From the NCBI GenBank assembly GCA_030597505.1, contig JAUVRS010000191.1:1-5498 (forward strand): DNA of 5,498 nucleotides, in the 5' to 3' direction. The stretch comes from Desulfobacteraceae bacterium (GTDB lineage: Bacteria > Desulfobacterota > DSM-4660 > Desulfatiglandales > Desulfatiglandaceae). The translations under genes and the position numbers were made by a program. Under the pieces are notes generated by a model. The model searched no databases and had not been told where the DNA came from. It saw nothing but the letters and a program-made list of their open reading frames with translations. Shown one piece after another: positions 1 through 5,498 of the stretch (the stretch's first letter is position 1; each line of letters opens with the position of its first letter).

Positions 1-566
1 AATAACCGACTTATTGGACCTTAATTAACTACAACTAATCGGGAGATGATCCACCTATAGCAGCCTCGAGAACAGACAAAATCCTTGTCAGGGTCGTTGC
101 CGGGGTGATGGTGACAACACTGAAATAATGGAAGTTGCATAGAAGATCGCCGCTTCCAGCTTGCGGGATGTTAACAGACCCTGGATTCCCACCTCCACAA
201 CTTTTAAGGACCAACTGAATGCCATGAGCGGGTAGACCAGAGCTCCACCGTGTATAATGGATAAGAAGTCGCTTTTTTAGCAGGAACATATGGAAATCAT
301 GGCTTGCGTGTCAAGCTAAATCAGACCGCGCGATGTCGTGACTGAAACTCGTCGGCCAGAAATGGAGGGTCGGGCTGGGAGGAACCAGATATCGAGGGGG
401 CGGATCGAGAGCCGAGATATGTCATGGAAAGAATAATGTTTTGGAAATCATGGGTGCATTTTGACTTTCCGATGAAGGATTCGAAGAAGGTATCCGCCAG
501 GGCCACGTCATTTAAACAGGTAATTACTTGAAATTAATGAAGTTACCAGCTTATCCAAATCATGAA
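1..566. other. gene-free left flank, nothing recognised
   Basis: I see no supportable gene here. All three plus frames close within the first 35 bases, so no plus-strand gene enters from the left with more than a few codons. Two short minus-strand open frames exist (289 to 35, 84 codons; 506 to 321, 61 codons). Neither has a Shine-Dalgarno site before its ATG or resembles a family I know, and the first has an in-frame stop just upstream. Plus-frame stretches around 340-530 read as short open pieces broken by stops, which could be chance or decayed coding sequence. I found no tRNA, rRNA or CRISPR pattern. A weak hairpin (GGTAA-CTT at 519-529 against AAGTTACC at 540-547, with a 3-base bulge) marks the right end. 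Decayed intergenic DNA is the best description. Confidence 0.5.
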
Positions 567-739
567 AATTCCAAACCCCAAAATACAAATCTCAAACAAA
601 TCTCAATGACCGAAATTCAAAATTCAAAACAGCTAAGAATGACGGAGAGACATCCAATAAGTGATTGAAATCGTTTGGTCATTGGAATTTGTAATTTTGA
701 TATTGTTTGTAATTTGAGTATTGTAATTTTGGATTTTAG
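567..739. repeat. AT-rich imperfect inverted-repeat element
   Basis: Two AT-rich arms face each other across a spacer of about 65 bases. The clearest pairing is CAAATCTCAATGACC (597-611) against GGTCATTGGAATTTG (677-691), matching at 13 of 15 positions. Outward of this the arms stay related but need gaps: the left arm reads as AAATC/CAAA-type words (571-596) and the right arm as TTTG/ATTTT-type words (692-739). The left arm also holds a direct repeat of AACAAATCTCA and two AAATTCA heptads (614-627). I know similar AAATTCC-like heptad and inverted-repeat blocks from intergenic DNA of environmental bacteria, but cannot assign this one to a named family. It may be a miniature element remnant or a structured transcript end. 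Confidence 0.55.
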
Positions 740-821
740 TGCCATAACCGGGAAAGCAAATCGCTTTTACCTGAATCAGTGAGCGTTGACTTTGACGTTT
801 CCCTGAGGTATCCGCCTGCGG

Positions 822-852
822 TCTTGACATTTTGAAAAATGGAGAGTAGTGA
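822..852 (+). promoter_or_regulatory. possible -35 box upstream of djlA
   Basis: A perfect TTGACA hexamer lies at 824-829, about 95 bases before the djlA start. The hexamer 17 bases downstream (TAGTGA at 847-852) is a poor match to TATAAT, so this is a weak promoter call. The same ten bases, TCTTGACATT, recur at 1731-1740 in front of the next gene, which is the main reason to list it. Confidence 0.25.
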
Positions 853-923
853 CGTCTATCCGCTCCAGGCTTTTCTGTTTGGTTGTAAGCCGGGAGAATG
901 AAAAAGCAATCAGGAAGGAAATA

Positions 924-1670
924 ATGAGTTGGTTTGGAAAAGCTGCGGGTGGGGCGGTTGGTTTCTTTTTTGGCGGACCGCTTGGGGCTATTTGTGGAGC
1001 TGCCCTGGGACATGCCTTTGTTGACAAAAAATCCGTGAGCCCCCAAAGCCCCAAGACAGTTACAGGCAAAGATGAAACACAAGCCCTCTATTTCGTCACG
1101 TTGTTTTCAATCTTGGGAAAACTCTCAAAAATCGACGGCGCTGTTTGTCAGGATGAAATTGAAGCCACCGAAAACTTCATGAAAGAAATAAGGCTCAACC
1201 CCGATCAAAGAAGATTTGCGATTGAAACATTTAATGAGGCCAAGAACTCCCCATATGCCATTGAAGATTTGGCAACCCAGTTTTATAAGTTTAACAAACA
1301 TTCACCGGAAATATTGCGTTCATTGCTAAACTTGCTTTTTAGGATCGTGGCAGCGGACGGCAAAGAGCACCCTGCTGAGGAATCGGCCCTTAGAGGGATA
1401 AAAAATATTTTTCAGATCAGTGAGCAGGAATTTACAAATTTGAGACGCTCATTTTTTGATGATTTTGATAGATATTACAGCCGTCTGGAATGTACGCCCA
1501 AGAGCAACAACGAAGAGATCAAGCGGAATTACAGGAGGCTGGCCAACGATTTTCATCCCGACAAGATCATATCAAAAGGCCTTCCTGAAGAATTCGTAAA
1601 TTTTGCAACCGATCAGTTTCAGGAGATCCAGGAGGCCTACCACAAAATCAGAAAACACCGTAATTTCTAA
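924..1670 (+). CDS. djlA: DjlA-like membrane-anchored J-domain co-chaperone
   Basis: This encodes 248 residues, close to the usual DjlA length of about 270. In this family a single N-terminal membrane helix anchors the protein in the inner membrane, and the cytoplasmic J domain stimulates the ATPase of DnaK. The order seen here fits: a glycine-rich helix (residues 4-34, ending in GHAFVDKK, comparable to the GHMFDKA of E. coli DjlA); a TerB-like helical domain (about 50-170, with the AADGKEHP segment at 143-150); and a C-terminal J domain (about 183-248) with HPD at 211-213. The HPD is followed by the KGLPEE segment and QEIQEAY, both typical of DjlA. The linker between TerB and J is short compared with E. 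coli. I chose the ATG at 924 because AGGAAGG at 912-918 precedes it by 5 bases and the protein then begins like DjlA (MSWFGK). A longer form from GTG at 849 adds 25 residues with no good ribosome site. No dnaK or dnaJ is in the window. Confidence 0.9.
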   Translation: MSWFGKAAGGAVGFFFGGPLGAICGAALGHAFVDKKSVSPQSPKTVTGKDETQALYFVTLFSILGKLSKIDGAVCQDEIEATENFMKEIRLNPDQRRFAIETFNEAKNSPYAIEDLATQFYKFNKHSPEILRSLLNLLFRIVAADGKEHPAEESALRGIKNIFQISEQEFTNLRRSFFDDFDRYYSRLECTPKSNNEEIKRNYRRLANDFHPDKIISKGLPEEFVNFATDQFQEIQEAYHKIRKHRNF

Positions 1671-1730
1671 AACATGGGAAACAAGACGTATCGAATTCTC
1701 CGCCCCCCTCCCTGATTCAGAAACGCGATT

Positions 1731-1796
1731 TCTTGACATTCCCTTTTCTTTTTCTCAATATATATTCTCCCGAAGAAAATTGGTGTTGCTATAAAA
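1731..1796 (+). promoter_or_regulatory. candidate promoter(s) for the exported repeat-protein gene
   Basis: A perfect TTGACA lies at 1733-1738. The best following -10-like words, TATATA (1759-1764) and TATATT (1761-1766), are 20 and 22 bases away, longer than the preferred 17. Independently, TGCTATAAA at 1787-1795 is a good extended -10 (TG-N-TATAAA) without a -35 match. Either could drive the gene at 1872. The gap 1671-1871 is AT-rich and holds no open frame worth calling and no clear terminator for djlA. Confidence 0.4.
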
Positions 1797-1871
1797 ATAG
1801 ACACAAATCGACCACACGTTCTATAAAATAACAAACTGCCAGCAATTAAAATTTCAATGAAAGGAATAATA

Positions 1872-3797
1872 ATGAAACCAACAAAAAGTAAACTTGCTTT
1901 ATTCAGTTTCGTGATGCTCATCGTTCTCTGCCTGTTTAATTATACCAGCCATACCACCTGGGCTGCAGACGTCAAGACATTGGTCAAAGAGGTCAAAAAA
2001 GAGCTCCGACAGGTAGAAAAGGATATGTTTGGTGGAAAAAAAGATAAGGCCATAGCTGCGCTCACGCCCATAAAAGAGACGCTATCAAAAATAAAGGCAC
2101 AAGATCCCAACAACCCCAGCTTGAAATCGCTGGAAAGGAAATTCAAGAAACTCGTTAAAGACCTTGAAAGGCGGACCGGCAGGAATCTTGGCGGTGGAAG
2201 CCTGACGGCTGGCACGAGCACCCAAGTCAAACTGCCCCCAAAGCCAAAATCCAAACCCATTCCCAAAAAACCGGTTCAATCGTCAGCCCCCTCAACCGCG
2301 GATATCAAGACCCTGGTCACGGAGGCAAACAACCTGCTTCGCAAGGCCGAGAAAAACATGTATGCCGGAAAGAATGAGAAGGCCACACAACAGGTCGGCC
2401 AGTCAAAGGCACTGATCGAAAAAATCAAGAGTGAAGACCCAAAAAATTCCAAACTCAGATCCCTTGAAAAAAAATACGTCCAGATTGAAAAGAAATTAAA
2501 GGCCAAGATGCCCAAGGCCACGTCAAAAAAGGCGCAGGCCGTTGAGCCGGCCAAGACCAAAAAGGCGGACGCCACAAAACTCCCCTATCACGCCAAAGGA
2601 CCCATCACCGCTGCAAAAAGAGATTTGGACAGAATTGATGACTATATCAAGAGATTGGGTGACCCCAATTGGGATCCGGAACAGATTCTAAAAAACATGG
2701 ACAGGACCTTAGACAGCGCCCGCAAGAATTTTGAGACAGGCAAGGCAAAAGCAGCGGAAAAGGGCATCACATCCCACCCTGAATTTGATGAGATTAAAGC
2801 GAAATTAGCAGAAGAAGAAAAAAAGAACCCTCAGGCCAGGGAAGACAATGAGAAAAAAAAGGCCATAGCAACGACCCAATCCGCAGAGGTCAAAGCCGAT
2901 GTAAAAGCCTTAACGGATGAATATAAAAAGGTCAAATCTGTATTCAATCGCGCAACCGGGGTTGTTATATATTATAATGACTTCAAACCGGTCAATGAAC
3001 TACTGGCCCAGATAGAGACCTTTGAGAAAATCGAACTTAGTAATCTGAAGGCCAAACTCAAGGCCTTTGGACAGAAATATGGTACCACAAAAGATGAAAT
3101 CGACAAAAAAGCCGAGGCCATGGGCTATTCAGACCCGTATTACCGTGCGAGTTTTGCCTATACGGAGATGACCAAAGGTGTTGAGAACGTCAAAAAAACC
3201 CGGTTGGTAATGGCCGACGACCTCATTCGAAGGGCACAGGACATAAAAGACCGAACATCAAAGGGGATTCATGACTTCGCCCGTGTGAAGCAGCATACAA
3301 TTATAACAAAATGGGGACAAATAGCCGCAAAATTTGATCCGGACAACCCGAGGGTCAAGGCATTTAATGCCAAAGTGGATGGTTGGATCGCCAAAGACCT
3401 GAAGGCCCTAAACGCCAAAATCGATAAGGCAAAGTTCCCAAAACAGGCAAGCAATGCCCCTGGGGATGCCAAGAAACTGGCCAAAACCGCCAAACAATTT
3501 CTCCAGAAAGAAGAGGACGCACTTGCTGCAAAAGGCAAGGTGGCAGGAAAGGTTGTGGCGGTTGTGGTTACGGGCCCCTGGCGAATATTTAAGAAAAACC
3601 TGCTGGGAGAACCGATTCAATACAACCTTCCGATCACCACTGCGGTTCAGATCCAAAGTGAAAAAAAATCAAACCTGATCCGAGTTTTCCACAGCACCAT
3701 GCTCACCCAGGAAATGAAGGGGGTCAAAAAGGCACCGCCCTTTTTAGGTGCTACGGTAGGAGACAGCTATTACGTAAGGCCATCGGCTGTAAAGTAG
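1872..3797 (+). CDS. exported lysine-rich helical repeat protein, unknown family
   Basis: I do not recognise this 641-residue protein. It starts with a signal peptide: basic residues 2-7, a hydrophobic core at about 8-23 and a likely cleavage after TWA (residue 31), so it probably acts in the periplasm or is secreted. The mature part is very rich in Lys, Ala and Glu and looks mostly helical. Residues 32-101 and 143-212 are an internal duplication, with about 30 of 70 positions identical. They are joined by a Gly/Thr then Pro/Lys linker (102-142). Related but weaker helical pairs appear at about 245-320 and 445-520. Residues 332-440 look like a further helical region. The C-terminus (about 556-641) differs: it has a Val-rich strand, GPWR, a LLGEPIQY segment and VGDSYYVRPS, and may be a small folded domain. 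I chose the ATG at 1872 because AAAGGA at 1860-1865 sits 6 bases before it; the ATG at 1857 has no ribosome site. A SIMPL protein gene follows 87 bases later. Confidence 0.85.
   Translation: MKPTKSKLALFSFVMLIVLCLFNYTSHTTWAADVKTLVKEVKKELRQVEKDMFGGKKDKAIAALTPIKETLSKIKAQDPNNPSLKSLERKFKKLVKDLERRTGRNLGGGSLTAGTSTQVKLPPKPKSKPIPKKPVQSSAPSTADIKTLVTEANNLLRKAEKNMYAGKNEKATQQVGQSKALIEKIKSEDPKNSKLRSLEKKYVQIEKKLKAKMPKATSKKAQAVEPAKTKKADATKLPYHAKGPITAAKRDLDRIDDYIKRLGDPNWDPEQILKNMDRTLDSARKNFETGKAKAAEKGITSHPEFDEIKAKLAEEEKKNPQAREDNEKKKAIATTQSAEVKADVKALTDEYKKVKSVFNRATGVVIYYNDFKPVNELLAQIETFEKIELSNLKAKLKAFGQKYGTTKDEIDKKAEAMGYSDPYYRASFAYTEMTKGVENVKKTRLVMADDLIRRAQDIKDRTSKGIHDFARVKQHTIITKWGQIAAKFDPDNPRVKAFNAKVDGWIAKDLKALNAKIDKAKFPKQASNAPGDAKKLAKTAKQFLQKEEDALAAKGKVAGKVVAVVVTGPWRIFKKNLLGEPIQYNLPITTAVQIQSEKKSNLIRVFHSTMLTQEMKGVKKAPPFLGATVGDSYYVRPSAVK
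1965..2507 (+). repeat. duplicated 70-residue helical module inside the exported protein
   Basis: Unit 1 is at 1965-2174 (residues 32-101) and unit 2 at 2298-2507 (residues 143-212), offset by exactly 111 codons. Both begin AD(V/I)KTLV, continue with an EK(D/N)M(F/Y)-G-K segment, and then have IK followed by DP(N/K)N and L(K/R)SLE(R/K)K. By my hand count 30 of 70 residues are identical with no gaps. The DNA has diverged more than the protein, so this is an old duplication kept by selection rather than a recent slip. Confidence 0.8.
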
Positions 3798-3870
3798 AAA
3801 TCAGATCAAATCCTCGTAGTTTGGTATTCTATTGGTCTGAAAACAGGGTCTGTCCCATCTCTTATCTTTG

Positions 3871-3879
3871 AAAGGAGGT
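3871..3879 (+). promoter_or_regulatory. near-perfect Shine-Dalgarno of the SIMPL gene
   Basis: AAAGGAGGT matches the 16S anti-Shine-Dalgarno tail along its whole length. It lies 5-6 bases before the ATG at 3885, so it fixes that start and predicts strong translation initiation. It is the strongest ribosome site in the window. Confidence 0.85.
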
Positions 3880-3884
3880 CTTTT

Positions 3885-4601
3885 ATGGCACGATTAAAGA
3901 TTGGTTTGTTTCTAGCGGCAATGCTTTTGATGGTTACACCGGCTGAGGCGGGTCTGGATAAATTTACACAAACCATATCTGTGACCGGACAGGGGAAGGC
4001 CGCTGCTCCACCGGATATGGCGGTCATCCAGACGGGTGTCATTACCCAAAGGGCCACGGCAACCGAGGCATTATCAGCCAACAATGAGGCCATGGGGAAG
4101 ATTTTGAGTGTTCTAAAAAAACACGAGGTTGCCCCAAAGGATGTCCAGACATCCAGGTTTAACGTGAGTCCGGCATACAAACGGGATGAACGAGGCCGGA
4201 GACAGCCTGAAATCGTTGGGTACCGGGTAACAAATCAGGTGCAGGTCAAGGTGCGCAATCTGCCGGATTTGGGGAAAGTGCTTGATGCATTGGTCCGAGC
4301 CGGCAGCAACGAGGTGTCAGGCGTAAGCTTTGGGATTGTCGATCCCACCGGCGTTCTAAATGAGGCCCGCAAACGCGCAATCGCCGACGCTCGCAGTCGG
4401 GCGGAACTCTATGCGCAAGCTGCCGGTGTCGGTGTAGGAAAAGTGCTGGCCATTAGCGAGCAGTCCATTCAACTTCCCCGGCCTAAACTGCTTGGTCGAA
4501 GTTTTGCCCAGGATAGTGTTTCGGCAGTGCCCGTGGCTACGGGTGAACAAGAATTCCATGCCACTATCCACATGATATTTGCCCTTGAAGACAAACAGTA
4601 G
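3885..4601 (+). CDS. exported SIMPL domain (DUF541, YggE-like) protein
   Basis: This encodes 238 residues, close to E. coli YggE (about 246). The signal peptide is clear: MARLKIG, a hydrophobic stretch 7-18, and cleavage after AEA (residue 22). The SIMPL domain fills the rest: the opening strand ISVTGQGKAAAPPDMA (31-46); a helix at about 58-79 and the DVQTS...VSPAY strand (86-98); the hallmark GYRVTNQVQVKVRNL (112-126); the VSGVSFGI strand (144-151); and the EARKRAIADARSRAELYA helix (160-177) followed by AAGVGVGKVL. Known members are periplasmic or outer-membrane-associated. They include Brucella BP26, which forms oligomeric channel-like rings, and E. coli YggE, linked to oxidative stress; the biochemical role is not settled. 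No terminator is obvious in the 87 bases before it, so co-transcription with the upstream exported protein is plausible. The basic DERGRRQPE loop at 101-109 sits where the family varies. Confidence 0.92.
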   Translation: MARLKIGLFLAAMLLMVTPAEAGLDKFTQTISVTGQGKAAAPPDMAVIQTGVITQRATATEALSANNEAMGKILSVLKKHEVAPKDVQTSRFNVSPAYKRDERGRRQPEIVGYRVTNQVQVKVRNLPDLGKVLDALVRAGSNEVSGVSFGIVDPTGVLNEARKRAIADARSRAELYAQAAGVGVGKVLAISEQSIQLPRPKLLGRSFAQDSVSAVPVATGEQEFHATIHMIFALEDKQ

Positions 4602-4745
4602 GTTGCCCCCCGGGGTCTTCCATTAACGCTTTCATGCGGTTCTCTACTTTTGGGATTGTTGAAGTGGAAGCGAGGCCTGCGAGCCTTCTTCTCAGTCCAT
4701 TGAATTTGAGATCGGATCAAACGTTTTGTACCCAGGCAATAGATA
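4602..4745. other. intergenic stretch after the SIMPL gene
   Basis: I see no gene here. The segment contains a loop-less CCCCGGGG palindrome near 4607-4616 and a weak bulged hairpin (GAAG-GGC against GCC-TTC, about 4667-4689) followed by a short pyrimidine run. Either could assist transcript ending but neither is a convincing terminator. The last six bases, TAGATA (4740-4745), are the left copy of the direct repeat that flanks the next element. Confidence 0.4.
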
Positions 4746-4886
4746 GTGGCCGAACGAAAACCTCAAAAAAGGTTTTTCAATTTTGATCAGAGGTTTTCAA
4801 CTTACTGAGATTGCTTTCTTTTTTGAATCTGCAATCCGCAATCCGCAATCTAAAATCGTGCATGAACGGTGTTTTCGTTCAGGCAC
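4746..4886. mobile_element. MITE-like element with 16-bp terminal inverted repeats
   Basis: This is a 141-base non-coding block bounded by GTGGCCGAACGAAAAC (4746-4761) and GTTTTCGTTCAGGCAC (4871-4886), which are complementary at 14 of 16 positions. TAGATA lies immediately outside on both sides (4740-4745 and 4887-4892), as expected of a target-site duplication. Because the repeats can also be read as starting with TA (4744-4745, 4887-4888), a TA-duplicating IS630/mariner-type origin is an alternative. Inside are further nested pairings: GAAAACCTC (4756-4764) with GAGGTTTTC (4790-4798), and AGATTGC (4808-4814) with GCAATCT (4845-4851). There is no open frame, so movement would need a transposase elsewhere. 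I cannot name the parent insertion sequence. Confidence 0.65.
4826..4857 (+). repeat. AATCCGC-type heptanucleotide repeat run
   Basis: Seven-base units starting with AATC follow one another without gaps at 4826, 4833, 4840, 4847 and 4854: AATCTGC, AATCCGC, AATCCGC, AATCTAA, then AATC. The run lies inside the MITE-like element. A period of exactly seven with drift at the last positions suggests slippage expansion in non-coding DNA. Confidence 0.75.
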
Positions 4887-4894
4887 TAGATAGG

Positions 4895-4932
4895 CCCTTT
4901 CATCTCCCTGGAAATGAAAGGGTTTTGATTTT
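4895..4932 (+). terminator. terminator-like hairpin before the flavin oxidoreductase gene
   Basis: CCCTTTCAT (4895-4903) pairs perfectly with ATGAAAGGG (4914-4922) around a 10-base loop and is followed by TTTTGATTTT. The stem is only moderately GC-rich, so strength is uncertain. It lies 34 bases before the GTG start at 4957. It may end transcripts arriving from the SIMPL side or, if the promoter is further upstream, act in the leader of the next gene. Confidence 0.55.
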
Positions 4933-4956
4933 GAAGACTTTGGAAAGGTGAAATCT

Positions 4957-5498
4957 GTGGAGATATCTGAAAAGAAAAGCGGGCGTTATAAGAAGATGTT
5001 CGAGGCAGCCTCCATTGGAACTTTGAAGGTAAAAAACCGGCTGATTATGGCGCCTATGGGGACGCGTCTGGCCAGTGAGACCGGTGAGGTGACACAAAGG
5101 CAGATTGAATATTACGCTGAGCGGGCCAAGGGGGGAATAGGAACCATTATTACGGAAGTGACCTGTGTGGATCATCCCCAAGGGCTGACAGGTTCAAAAA
5201 ACCTGTGCCTTCATGCCAACGGTTTTATAGCCTCCCACAATGAACTGGTAGAAGAAGTCCATGTCTGGGGTGTAAAGATCATTTCCCAATTGGTGCATGT
5301 GGGACGGCAGGCAAAACCCGCCAATCTCAAAGGCATGCACCCGGTGGCACCATCTCCCATACCCTGTAAGTTTTTGAATGTCATGCCCAGAGAACTGAAT
5401 ATCAATGAGATTGAGGATATCGTGAGGAAATTTATCGAAGCAGCGGTCAGGGCAAAGACCGCGGAATATGACGGAAGTGAACTACACGGTGCCCCTGG
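4957..5498 (+). CDS. Old Yellow Enzyme-type NADH:flavin oxidoreductase, N-terminal part
   Basis: The first 180 codons of an OYE-family flavoenzyme run off the right edge. Members are FMN-dependent TIM-barrel enzymes that reduce activated C=C bonds. Longer relatives (2,4-dienoyl-CoA reductase FadH, 2-enoate reductase) add FeS and NAD(P)H/FAD domains, and the truncation hides which type this is. Visible motifs are the KVKNRLIMAPMGTRLA segment at 24-39 (flavin-binding start of the barrel), T46-Q-R-Q-I-E-Y-Y-A-E-R-A-K-G-G-I with TEVT at 66-69, QLVHVGRQ at 111-118 (the QLxHxGRQ signature), PRELNINEIEDIV at 144-156, and EYDGSELHGA at 170-179. I chose the GTG at 4957 because AAAGGTG at 4944-4950 precedes it by 6 bases; the ATG at 4996 lacks a good ribosome site and would trim the family's N-terminus. 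The last motif departs from the usual GFDGVEIHGAHGYL. Confidence 0.9.
   Translation, partial: MEISEKKSGRYKKMFEAASIGTLKVKNRLIMAPMGTRLASETGEVTQRQIEYYAERAKGGIGTIITEVTCVDHPQGLTGSKNLCLHANGFIASHNELVEEVHVWGVKIISQLVHVGRQAKPANLKGMHPVAPSPIPCKFLNVMPRELNINEIEDIVRKFIEAAVRAKTAEYDGSELHGAP

Noticed and set aside
35..289. Minus-strand 84-codon open frame with Gly/Ser/Pro-rich content
   Set aside because: There is no ribosome site before its ATG, a stop lies just upstream in frame, and it resembles no family I know. Chance or decayed sequence is more likely.
291..453. TGGAAATCATGG present at 291-302 and again at 442-453
   Set aside because: This is a single 12-base coincidence without extended similarity around it, so it is not evidence of an element.
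321..506. Minus-strand 61-codon open frame
   Set aside because: It is short, has no ribosome site and shows no recognisable motif; plus-strand frames over the same bases look equally open.
849..923. Longer djlA form starting at GTG 849
   Set aside because: GGAGAG is only 2 bases from that GTG, and the added residues precede what is the normal DjlA N-terminus. The ATG at 924 has a well-placed AGGAAGG.
1857..1871. Alternative ATG five codons upstream for the exported protein
   Set aside because: No Shine-Dalgarno precedes it, and the AAAGGA that would serve the ATG at 1872 lies inside those codons.
4667..4695. Bulged hairpin followed by TTCTTCTC as terminator of the SIMPL gene
   Set aside because: The stem has only seven pairs with a 3-base bulge and there is no clean T run, so it is too weak to call.
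4746..4857. CRISPR-like reading of the inverted and heptad repeats
   Set aside because: The units are seven bases with no spacers and lie between transposon-like ends, which does not fit a CRISPR array.

Overview
The window looks like a piece of an environmental bacterial chromosome of moderate GC. It has well-spaced plus-strand genes with good Shine-Dalgarno sites, long AT-rich gaps, and repeat debris between genes. The gene types and the heptad or inverted-repeat intergenic style resemble sulfate-reducing Desulfobacterota (Desulfobacterales-like). This placement is an impression from content, not a measured assignment.

Layout from left to right. Bases 1-566 hold no gene I can support. Bases 567-739 form an AT-rich, imperfect inverted-repeat element. 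A leader with a possible -35 box follows. Next is a DjlA-type membrane-anchored J-domain co-chaperone (924-1670), with an N-terminal glycine-zipper membrane helix, a TerB-like domain and a C-terminal J domain with an intact HPD. A 201-base gap carries promoter-like sequence. It leads into a 641-residue, lysine-rich, exported helical protein of no family I recognise (1872-3797), built on a clear internal duplication. After 87 bases and a near-perfect Shine-Dalgarno comes an exported SIMPL (DUF541/YggE-like) protein (3885-4601). The next gap contains a 141-base MITE-like element (4746-4886) with 16-base terminal inverted repeats, a 6-base flanking direct repeat and an internal run of heptanucleotide repeats. 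A terminator-like hairpin follows it. The window ends inside an Old Yellow Enzyme-type NADH:flavin oxidoreductase (4957 to the right edge), which starts at GTG.

How the genes may work together. The helical protein and the SIMPL protein both carry signal peptides, lie 87 bases apart on the same strand and have no obvious terminator between them, so they may be one transcript acting in the periplasm. The DjlA-like protein sits in the inner membrane facing the cytoplasm and has its own upstream region. A shared envelope-maintenance theme is possible but is inference only. The flavin oxidoreductase is separated by a mobile element and a terminator-like hairpin and probably belongs to a different, metabolic transcription unit.

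The most notable items are the unrecognised repeat protein, the MITE-like element with its heptad array, and the seven-glycine, every-fourth-residue zipper in the DjlA-like membrane helix. I did not find a clear new defence, CRISPR or RNA system.
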